A stretch of 64,000 nt of DNA. Source: Lepidodermella squamata. Its lineage: Eukaryota > Gastrotricha. A program made the position numbers and the translations under genes. Location: NCBI GenBank assembly GCA_047495785.1, contig JBLDXI010000015.1, positions 1,240,001 through 1,304,000 of the forward strand, read 5' to 3'. Positions 37,701 to 49,700 of this stretch are shown piece by piece (position 1 is the stretch's first letter; each line of letters opens with the position of its first letter). The notes beneath the pieces were generated by a model that was not told where the DNA came from, did no database searches, and was given only the letters and a program-made list of their open reading frames with translations.

Positions 37701-40700
37701 TAGATATAACGATAACCAGTGGGAATACGAATAACTCGCAATCGAGCCCGAAAAATGCGCGAAAAAGCAGTGTGAAATCGCCGGAGCAGAAGGAGGAAGA
37801 AAAACGGTCGACTAGCGGCAGTGAGCAGCGCGAGATTTGGATTTAGAAATTTATTTTCAAATTTTTAAGGAAATTATTGTCAACTTTAATAATCAATTAT
37901 AGTTATTTATAGATTTTTGCACATTTGTACAGAACTTTCTCTACTTCTTTCTCAGAAATGAAAAAATACCTGATGCCGACTTGATTCAATAAAAAAAGTA
38001 ACAACAAGAGAGCGCAATAAAATTTGACGATGCAACCTGAGTAATTTTTTCCTTTTAAAAAGAAATTGTGTCCAACCTGTTCATAAGATCCGAGTAAATC
38101 GGTAGCGTCCAGGGATGGTGTGACTGCGAGAACGGTGAGAGGTCGACCGGCAACGCGAGCCAAATACCGGACAGCTGATGTTTTCCCCGAAAATTCATCG
38201 CCGTACTGCAAAAAAAATTAAATGAAATCAATAACAGCCAATTTCCAAAAAACGACCTGATTTCGGACAATTTTTATTTTTCAAGTCCACATTTTTCACA
38301 TTCAAAATGATTGAAAACAAAATTTTAGAAATTCAATTTTTCAATCAAATTTTTCAAATTTAATTCATTTGTTTCAGGAAAAATTACCAGAATAACCATC
38401 CAGCCTTTGTTCGAACAAGCTGTCATCGATTCGATAGCCGGAAGCCAGGCGTGGATAGCGAAATTCAACGCATCATTTTGCTGACCGTGAAGCGGCGACA
38501 GGGCAGTTGTTGTCAGAGTTGAGGCACCGAAAGTAACCGAATTCGGGCCATAGGAAAGTGCCCCATTCGGAATGTACAGCGGATTATGATCGGCATCAAA
38601 TACACCCAAGTAGCAATCGTGGATCTATAAACAAAAAAAATAATAAGTCAGTCATTAAAATTGGAAAATTCCGAATTAAATTGAAAATGTTTAAAGCAGA
38701 ACATTTTTTCAATTAAAGCAAAAAAATCAAAGCGCGCTTTTCATAAATCGCGTGCCCGTCTGCGATGAAAAAAAGCGACCTAAATTGGCCCAAACATACT
38801 ATCACGCATTGGCTTAACTCCAACCGATCGAATGTTCTCGAAAATCTTACTTTCTGCTGATCTTTCGGCTTTGAAAATCGAGCCGCGTAAATGACGTGCA
38901 CGAACCGGCCCGGATTTGCGACTTTCTCACCGGCCAACAGCTGACACCAGCGCGTTAAATCGCGCAAGTTAAACAGCGCATTCGACGCACTAAACGCGGC
39001 ATTTGCCTTTGAAGTAAAATCGACCATTAATTCAAGGGTAGCCACATCGATTTCGCCAAATAGCCCCCGCAAAATAACCATATAATCAGCATTCGTCAAT
39101 TGATCGACAAAAACCTGAAAAAAATATATTTAAAAAATCCGCCTTAATTTTTTATAATTTTTCAATACCTGAGTAAAACGGTTCAGAAAAGATCGAGGCA
39201 AATTTTTACGACCACCGCCGCCGAATGACGGATTTTGAGCGCCGAAAAATCGGCAACCCTCGTGAACTTTGACCTCAATGCCCAGTTCAGGAATCGTCGC
39301 ACATCGCCGGTGATCGAGACAGGCATTCAGGCCCTCGAGAACGGGTTGACTCGCCAGATTCAACTCATCAACCAGCACCCAATCGCCGTTTTTGAAAGCG
39401 CGCAATAGCGGCCCGTCGACCCAGGCGAAGCCGCCGTTTTGCTGCGGGAGGTGCGCGCCGAATAGATCGGCTAAATCTGTTTGCTCTGACAAATTAATTC
39501 GCACCAATTTGTGGCCAGTAACCGCGGCCAGCGATGCGACGAGTGATGTTTTGCCCACGCCAGGCGGGCCTTCGAGTAGAATTGGCCGGCAGAACGCGGC
39601 GCCTGTTTTCCGGTCATAGTCACACGTTAGACCGCGGAGGAGCCGGAATAAATTCTGCCGAGTTGTCGGCGATTCAAAACAGTAATCAGCAGAAACAACA
39701 GCGCCTGTATAACAAACACACAATGAAAACAGCGACTTGTATTTCCGTTCATTGTTTTTATTGCTTTCTGTTATGACCCGATTGTGACGTCACTCATTGC
39801 TTTTTATTGCTAATGAAAACCAGTGCGTCGCGAAATGAGCGGCACAATAAGCAAAAACGCATGTAATAAAAAAATGTGTGTGCGGTCCGCGGTTTGCTGT
39901 TTTCAATCGCGCGCAACTTGACCTGAGCAATTTTTAAGGCAGACTTTTCACTTTTACTCGTCGTCGCCGCCGATGTCAATCAACTAACCCACACCGGCTA
40001 ATTTTAATTAATCGTATTAAGTCAAATTTTCCACGCCATGTGCACTAGTCAGTTGTTAATAAAATGAAGTCAAGTAGCCAGATTTAGGTCGTCCACAGAT
40101 AGACACACACACACACACACAGAAGTGGGCGCGTGCTCTTGAAAAGCACACAACCTGTTACACGCGCGCGTTACAGCGCCACTTTTTCATCACGAGTGGA
40201 GCAGCTTTGGCGCAGCATCTCCCGCGGCTATTGTCCGGCCGCGGTCGCCAACGCCTTTAAAAGCGCCCGAATTTTGATCCAAACGTATCACTCATCACCT
40301 TCTCATTCTATTTCCTCATCTAACAAAGCAACAACAACAAAAGCAATTTAGCTCGCTCATTCGCTCTCACCTGCTTCGATACAATGCAATTAGGGCGCTC
40401 AGTTGCCTCGAGTCTATTTGTGGAGCCTGTCTAGCAATTGTTTTATTGAAAAATTGCGAGTGTCTCAGGTTGCACAATAGTACTCAGGGCGACGGGGCAT
40501 CGCCCGGTAACAATTTCAATTTTTAATAGTTGTTTTTTCTCAGAATTTTTACAGCCCTCCGAACCCGATATCGCATTTGTGCCGGTGTTCCCAGTTAATC
40601 AACTGGCACAATCCGATGTCAGGGGATGGCGGTCTGATTATTCTTAATTTGTCTTATTTTTTTCAATTTTTAATTCACCTTTTACGGTTCCCGACATCTT

Positions 40701-43700
40701 TTTGTGAGCAGTGTTCGGTATTAAAAACCGGGTCGCACTGGCACAAACCGATGTCAGGGGATCGTAGGGTGTTCAATCAATTTTTTCAACAAATTTTTTA
40801 CTATATTTTGTAAGCGCTTTTCTGGCGCCTAGTTTGGACTTGGGATTGCTGTCTTGCCTTGAAAAAGCATGTCATCAGCTATCACAGTCCAGACAAGGTG
40901 ACGGCATCGCTTTAACAATTTTCCGATTTTTTTCCAGGTATTTTAAAATCTGTCCAGCCGTTCCCTTGTTCTGGTGGTGCAGCCTGTTGTAAAATCTAGG
41001 TTGCACAACAGAACTCAGGGCGACGGCTCGTACAGCCAAATAAATTAATTTACTCACCTTGTTTTTTCTCAATGTAAAACGGGAAAACACCGAATTGTTC
41101 TGAATTTCCGCTTTCATTTGTTTTACAGTCGCATTGTAGGTTCAAATCGTTGTCGATCAGCCGGCCAATTTCGAGTTCTGCCTGTTTCTGAAGACCAACT
41201 GGCAGCCCGTCACCGATCGCTTTCATCGCGCCGTGTTGCAGAACGTGACCGAGGCAAATTCGACCCGATTGCACATGGTTTGACAGCACGAAATTCGCCC
41301 ACGATAGCAAGTCTCGAACTGTTGGTAATTTTCGGTAGTTTTGCTTGAATGTCGATAACCATTTAGCCATGCATGTTGCAACCTTGTTAGCTTCAATTTT
41401 CCTGTCAATGATACATTTTAATTTCAGCTAAACAGCGTTACAAAAGTGCATCTTAGACGCTTCCCGACGTCATTTTGTGGACAGTGTTCATTACTCAAAA
41501 TGAAACCCACTGGCACAAATTGATGTCAGGGGATAGTCGGATGACGATTGTTTTATTTTGAATGTAATTTTTCTTTTTTCATTTTCAGGATTCGCTAAAA
41601 TTTCTGAATTTCCCGATTCAGAAGAGTAGCCAATAGTTGTTCCGCATCAAATTCGTCAAAAACTACCTGCACAACTCAAATTCTGAATTTTTTACATTAA
41701 AAATTACGATAAAATTTTTCCATTCAATTCCATTCAATAATTATTTTAATTTTAAATGTTAGAAAGGTTAGAAAGAAGGATATCATTAAGGCTATGATCC
41801 TTTACTGCGAATGTTTCATTGCGAATGATATGGTCCAGAATATCGTTTAACATGAACTTAATTTAGAGAGAACCGATAGTATTGCCGGTCGTGCGAAGTT
41901 GTGTTTCCGTCGCTTTCGAATTACAATATTATTCACGTCCTTCAAGCTACTTAAAAATGATCCTAATCCTAATAACTGGCCAAACCAACCTTCGATCAAC
42001 TTTCGATTCGATCAGAAAAATCGGAAAAGAACACTTTCCTACCAAATTTCGATTTACCTTCCCACTCGGTAACGGAAAGTTTTTCTGTCGAGCTGTGTTA
42101 AAAGTTTCAAATATCCGGCTAATCGACTCAGGATTGAAATTAACCATAGAATCATAAGTTCATACATTTGTGGGAATTGGTAGAAAAAAACTGGCTTCAA
42201 TGACTCCATCGATTATATTTGGGGTTTTAGTCATTCATAATTGCTTTGTAAAGCTGCATCCAAGGGTAGCGAATTATTATCACAATCAAAATGTCATGTC
42301 GTGATTGCGCTAAATTACAGTCGGACAGGTGTGGATTCAAACGCCAACCTCATTCGATTTTGCTCTTCTTTCTATGATTTTCCGGTCTGATTTTTAAGAT
42401 TCTGCTGAGTTTACTTCTGTTTCTCGCTTACGACGAATTTACGTGTAGTTGGATTTTCGGATTTCCGGAGCTTTTATCAGCAGAATGTATCATTTTTACG
42501 GCTGCTGTATTTAAAAAAAATCCAAACAAATAAAAACCTACATCGTTTCAGATTTCTGTAGCGTAAATTCCGCAATTGCCACCAGCTCGTCAAAATCCTC
42601 AATAGCCGGGCAGAAAATCTCCGTAAAACGATTGCGCAGCGCAGGTGATAATTCGCGCTTCCCGAAATCACCACCCGGGTTCATCGTCGCAATAATGCGA
42701 AATTCCGGCCGCGCATGAACAACGCAAACCTCTTCGGAAATGACCTTTTTCAACGACGTTTTAGCCGCGGCTTTCTCCGGAATTAACAGCGATTTATCAT
42801 CGGCATCCAACACCGAGTTCAAGCGCTCTAGCACCGAATCATCGGCGAGCGAAATTTCGTCGACGAGAAACGCCGAGCCGGCTAGCATGGCCCGCGTTAA
42901 CGGGCCGTCCTGCCATTGAAATAACATTTTCGACGCATTTTGCTCGTCGCTGTCATCCGAGTCCGAGGTGTTTGGCCGTAGCGATCCGATAAAATCGCCG
43001 GCTTCTGTATGCAAATGGCAATTTAGGGTGACTAAATCCTGGTCGTTGTTCGATTTTGCAATCAGTTGGCACAGCGTGGTTTTGCCACATCCCGTATCAC
43101 CGACCAGTAGAACAGGCTCGCCGAAGTGGAATGAACTGGTTAGTAAGACAGCCATTCGGCGCATTGATCGCGTGAAGACCAGGTGGTCGAATTCGTGACT
43201 GATTTTAGCGGTTTCGACCAATTTGTCGATAAGACCGCGAACTGTTGGCGAAGTTTCGGACGATTCAAAAGAGAACAGACGCTTTTCCGGATCCAATCTA
43301 TAATGAGAATACAATATACATTTGACGATAGAATTTTTGATAAATTTGAAAGTTTAATAATTTTTGAAGGATGGTACAGATTGAATTTCTAAATTTTAGA
43401 TTATATTCCTTTTCTTTAGAATTTAATCACTGCTATCCGCAATCAAGTGAATTTACTTGGCCTTATCTAAATTCTTTGAAAATCGCCAATATTTTCAGGT
43501 CTGATTATAGATAAATAATTCAAAATTCCCGTGAAAAATTTAATGCCAAAATTTTGAAATTCTTTGAAATTTTAAGAAATTCACATGGACGATATAGAAT
43601 CAACTGAAACCAACAGCACCAAAATAAAAATATTTCCTCAAAAGATAATTCTTTAAATTGCCGTTTCATCACGACAAAATTCCGAATAACCGCAATAATC

Positions 43701-46700
43701 TGAGTAGTGTGGGGTTCGAAATGTTGGACACCTTAAATTTGGGGTTCCTAAATTGAATCTAAGGATCCAGTAGTAGATTTTCCCGAAATCAGGTTTTTCG
43801 AGTCCTAAAACCTAATTTTTTTTCATTATGACGAATCGAATTGAGGTTTTTACAACAAGTAGTTTAGGCCATGAAAGGCAAGCTTATGAGCGAGTTATTC
43901 TACAGCTAGCGGAGCCGATATCGATTTCAATCATTGATTTTATAAATCAGTCATTTTTCCTATACAACTCCGAATTTAAAAAAAAATATAAAATTGAAAA
44001 ATTCAAATGACTCGCCATAGATGACGTTATCAGGTAGCTAAAATAAAAAATCATGGCATCGGAGGGTATCGATATCGATCACGAATAAAGAAAAAAATGA
44101 AGAAAAGAAATCCCGAGATCGCAAAAAAATCAGAAAAATTCAGAAAAGTGTAGCGCCAGGACTTCGAAATTTAGGGCGGGAACTTCAAATTCAGTGATGC
44201 GAATATTTAGACCCATTTGAACATTCACAATTCAAATTTCAAAATTCATTTGATTTTAGATACGAAATTGAATCAACCGTTTACCGCCTAAACCCTGACG
44301 CATTTTTTCCATGCTTCCTTAACACTGAAAAAACTGTATGAATCCACCCCGATCAGGATACCCTAATTTTGATTTTGCTGCAGCTATAACCGTGGTAGTC
44401 ATTGAAATAACATTGATTGATAATGAAAGTACAGATCGTGGGCAATCATTCAATGATTTTTTGTCAGTTTTTAGCAGTCATATTTTTTTAATGACGTATA
44501 ACAGTAATCTTGAAGTATATTGAAGTATACGATGAAGTCCTAAAATTCCGGATTAGTTTCCACAAATTGAAGAATCAGTAGTTGGAAAATTCCAGTTTTG
44601 TATTAATTAGCTCACTTGCACTTGAAATGCTTTTCCAGCACTTCAACAACCGTTTTCTCGTCCTCCGCATTTCTCGCCTGCCCAGCCAACAGCAAATACC
44701 CGTGATCGGCCAAATGTTGATTCCAGTCGTACTTGGTCTTGCTGAAATCCCCACTCGACTCCGCGCTCGAGTACCGCCTCGCCCACCGGAACAGATCTCG
44801 CAGCGTCATGAAGCCCTGCCGACCCGCAAAAATACCCGACCGCCGGCGCCGAATCGCCAAATCGCGCATAACAGCCACGAGGCGTTTCGCATGAGACGGC
44901 GGCAATTTGCACCGTTTCGACACCAAAATTTCAAGCTCAGCGTCGTTCAACTCGCAGAAATGAAGTTCGATGAAGCGATTGCGAAACGCCCGAGACAGCG
45001 CCTTTCGGCCTGCATAGGCCCCGGGCGGGTTTTGCGTCGCAAAAATTCGAAACCGCTTGTGAGCTTTAACAACCTCCTGCGTTTCCGGTATCACAATTTC
45101 GCGATTATCGTCCAGAACGCGGTTCAAAGCCTCGAGAACTTCACCAGGGGCGAGGTTCAACTCGTCGAGAATCACCCAATAGCCGTGCCGCATAGCTGAG
45201 ACGAGAGGGCCGTCTCGGAAGACGAGTTGCCCCGTTTCAGGGTCGGCCGTGTAAGAGCCGACGTATTCGCTCAGGTCGGTGTGTTCGTGGTTGTTAAGGC
45301 GGATGCAGCGATTGCCGGACAGATCGGCGATGTATTGAACGGTCGACGTTTTGCCAACTGCCGTTTCGCCCTGCAGCAGCACCGGGTAATTGCTAAGAAG
45401 AAAAAATAAGATTTAGATATTTTCAAATCAAGTTTAGCTTAAATTTTTCAATTTTTTGTGTAATATTGAAAAATCTTCGTTTGCTTAATTAATGGCCGAA
45501 AATAAAAATTCAAATTGCGATTTTCAGCTATTTATAACCATCCACTCATTCTGTCACATTGTTTATTGGTTCTATTGGTTCGAGCTAATGAAGACGATAA
45601 ACTGCCGTCAAAATATAGCCGAAATTGTCAGGCAAAATCCACACGTGGTCACCACATCCTAACATGGACTCGTGGAAAAATTCAAGGTCATCTATATCTT
45701 GCAAGCTGATGCCTGGTGGGAGTGCCCTGAGGACCCCAAGTGTCAAAAGACCGGGTTTGTAGCCATGCGGGCAGCGCGAGTCCGTTACTATTACGGCCTA
45801 GCTGATGCGAAATTCGATGTCAAACGACTGCTGGAAGATCAACGGTCTCGCTATGATGAGTACTGGCCGACAGCGCGCAAGTAGCCGTTATGCAAACGAA
45901 AGTGGGCCTTATTACTTGGAAGATCATCCTCGTGCTGAGATTTTCAGCGCGATGGCAAAATCGGATTCGACATTGAATCGGCGCGCGCTCTTGTTATGCC
46001 GGTGGTTGACCGCTTTTTATAACCAATTTTTCAATGACTTTAAAATTTAAAATTATCATTCCATCACAGTGCCATGAAAAGATGGCCGACTTTGTCAGGC
46101 GAAATCCACACGTGGTCACTACATCGGTAGATGGACTCGTTGACATTCAGGACTCGTTGACTACACACTACACGATCAAGTATGAATAAATGGCTCAGAC
46201 TGACGCTTTATCACGATGGAGCTCCAACAACTAATCGGGCTGAATGAAAATGACGACAGACAACATTCGACACAAGTCCTCTCTAACGAGTAGGGAGTGG
46301 CGGAGAACTTGATTGTAATGAGCAGCAATAATTCCTGTCTGAAAAACAGTTGCGTCCGCAGAAAGAAGAGAATGGAGGTGGATTCTTCATTCCATGATAA
46401 CATCTTCTTCAAACCCGACTTGCTTAACATCTCGTGACTGGGAGAGGTTTTTCGAGGAGCTATTTGGATTTCGATTATATAGAGAAAGTCTTTTTCTTTT
46501 CATATTTAAAATCAATTCTTTCAATCAAGGTTGAAGGCAGTTTCAAGTATTAATAATTCAAGTAAATGCTGGAACGCGCTGCTCACTGATTTCTCGTGCG
46601 AGACAGGTTCTCAATAGCTCGACGCTGATCCGAGCGTGTCCTATCGGTGGCTACCAAATAGACACGATAGAGCTTCAACAGTTAATTGGGCTGAATGAAA

Positions 46701-49700
46701 ATGACAACAGACTAGCATTGTATCCTGAATTTGGTAGATATTCTGTCTGCACACGCATATCCTTAGCGAGATATTACCCCTGAGACTATTGTCAGATGCT
46801 TGATGGATTTTAGGTGTTTAGTATTTGACTTCCCGACCGTGTTGCTGAGTGATCAAGGTACACAACTTGACTCAGAGCTTGTTGAGAAACTCAGCATTTT
46901 TTTGGCATAAAGAAGCTCTTATTCCCTTTTCATCCACAGGGAAATGACCAAGTCGAGTGACTAGTGAGACTAAATTGTGATATGTTGGCGTCCGAGTTGA
47001 GCGACTCTTGCAACGTTTATCTTCCTCAAGTTATGCGTGCCTATTGCACTGCTCTTCACGAAAGCACAAGAGCCTCTCCTCATGAGGCAGTTTTTGGATA
47101 TCCGGGCAAGGCAGCCGGGTCCTTCTTGCATTCACCTCCTTCGGGTGTGCAGAAGATTGATTTGTTTGACCATGTTTCGATCACTAGAGAACAGCTTCAA
47201 AATGTGTACAGCTATCCAGCAAAATATCTGCAGAAAATCTGCCACCGCTGCCAAGGGTTGCTGCGAAAACGAGTTAGTGACGTTCCAAGCCGGTCATCTA
47301 CGCCAAGCTTTCGTTCGATCAAAGCTGATCAGCATCGACCCACACACCGACGAGACAAATAACTTGGTTGAGGATGCAAAGGCGCTCAAACGTCGTGTTA
47401 TCTTGGAGCTTTTCGCCTGGCAGTCATCGTCCACGAAACGCTTTAAGCAGCTCTTCCAGCAGCTCAAGTCTATTTTCCACGATTTCTTCTTCGGTTCCGG
47501 CGGCACAGATGATTTTGCGCCTCCGATCATCTGCGAGCAGTTGCGGCTCGAAGTCGACGGAGACATCTATCAAGTACTACGTCAGGTTCTGCGCTCAAAT
47601 CAGTCGTAGCTACACGATTCTTCAATTTTTGTTCAATTACTGTATTACTGAGTAAATTTCGATGATGTTAATGTCACGTTTTCAATTTTTCTCCTTTGTT
47701 AATGAAAACGACAGAAAGAAATCTAGGTCAGGACCTAACATCCCGATTTTTGCGAAAAATTGTTTTCTTATCTTGCGCCATGACATCGCGTGTCGTCTGG
47801 CTAAATTCCAATACTAATAATAGCATGCATATAATTGAAATAATCAAATTATTTTTTTGAGTTTTCCAGTTATTTTAATGGTAGTATAAGATAAATTTAG
47901 CCAGATTGCGAGTGTGAAAATAATGATAAATTAATTAAATTACCTCAAAGCAACCACACGAGACAGCATTTCGATATTTTTCGAAACAGTCGCAGTTTGG
48001 ATGAAATCGTCACGTTCTTTCGGCTCAACGCCACCCTTCGGCACCTTGAACTTCGTTTGATTTTTCAAAAACTCCTTATCGACAACAGCCTGACTGCCAT
48101 ACACCGCCAGCAACGCTTCTTTCGTCACCCAATTCAGCGAATCAGAACTCAATTGGGTCAAAAATGAAAGCAGCAGACATTCCGCGATTGATTTCAGATT
48201 ATTGCCAAGCGGGTCTTTCGCGGCTAGAGACAAAGCTCGGCACAGGGTTCGAATGCTGAAATGCGGAGTTCCTCCCGATCCATCAGTCAACTGGCCGTCC
48301 TTAGCCGCTTTCCGAACATTAAGGTAGAACTGGGCGAGTCGATTCACCAAATCCGGGCTGATTTGACCAGGGTTAGCTTGCGATAACGGGCTCAGATAAT
48401 CGCTGATCATCAGCCGGAGATCCGGCAGTTCAGACGGGTCGGGTACGAAAACTTCACTGAAACGAGCGCGAAGGCTCTCGGGCAGCGGTTTCTTACCGAC
48501 ATCAGTCGCCGGGTTCATACAGGCGAAAAGCCGGAAATCAGGGTGGACGGGTATCACGTCCAATGAGCCGCGTTCGAATAGCGTGAGACATTTCGCCTTC
48601 GCGCCTTCCATCAAACCGGCGAGGGAGTCTAGCGTCTCCTGGGGGGCTAGGTTGATTTCGTCGAGTAGCAGCCAGAAACCTTCTCGAACAGCCTTGACGA
48701 GCAGGCCCTCGACGAAGCTGAAGGGTAGGGAGCCACTGGCTGTTAGAGCTCGGTGTTTTTCGCATTGTTCAAGGAAGTCTTCGTGGAAAGTTTTCCAGGT
48801 CGCGGCGGTTTCGCTAGTCATTCGCGAACCTAAAAAATTGAAAATGCAGTTAGAATAATTGCCTAAAAATTACGTCTTACACGCCATGATATTTTAAAGC
48901 TTATCGACGTAATTATATTTATATGGCAGGGACCCCATATTTTTCGAATTTCTGAGCAATTTCTTTAGTGTTTTTATAAGATTTTCAGAGAATTTATCGA
49001 TCTCATCTGGATGGCCCTGAAGAACAGACTATCGCTGGAAACTGCCCACAAACTCGTTTACTTCAAATCGGGGCTATTGTTCGAAAAGCTTCCGAGTGTC
49101 CCATCACTTTAAAATCTTTCAAGTGTATGTGAGGAAGTCGGCATTCGTTGGAATGGTCCTGCAGTTCGGAAAGCCGATGGTCTGATCCGTCGACCACCGC
49201 TTCAAGGGTGGCCCGAAGAATTTGAAAAAGAGCAACGACGCGTTTGCGAGGTCGGATCGTAAGGAATTTCTGCTTCCCAGGCCGCATGATGATGATCGTG
49301 GATTCTTGGTCATGCTAAGGACTCGCTACCAACAGGAGTAATTCGGATCTTTTGATGGAAACCTTAATTTTAGGTTGTTCAAAAACAAAGACCTTCATGA
49401 AACGCTGCTTCTTGACGCTACTCAATGATATTTACATGGCAGGCACCCCTTCATTTCTTCGGCTCCTTAAAGTTAACTCCGAATTACTCCAGATCGGAGG
49501 AGCCAAATTCGAAAATTATTCCTCCTCAAAATTATACTCCAATGCGGTGGCAATTTTTAATAAATCAAATCAATTGGTGGTAACGGCCACACGCAATGTG
49601 GTGTCTAAAATTCGATCATAAATCGGTCGAAGGGTCGATTATTCAAGGAATGGCACAGGAAGTCTTGGAGCTTTCCGAAGTCAATCGGAGCCCGCTTCTC

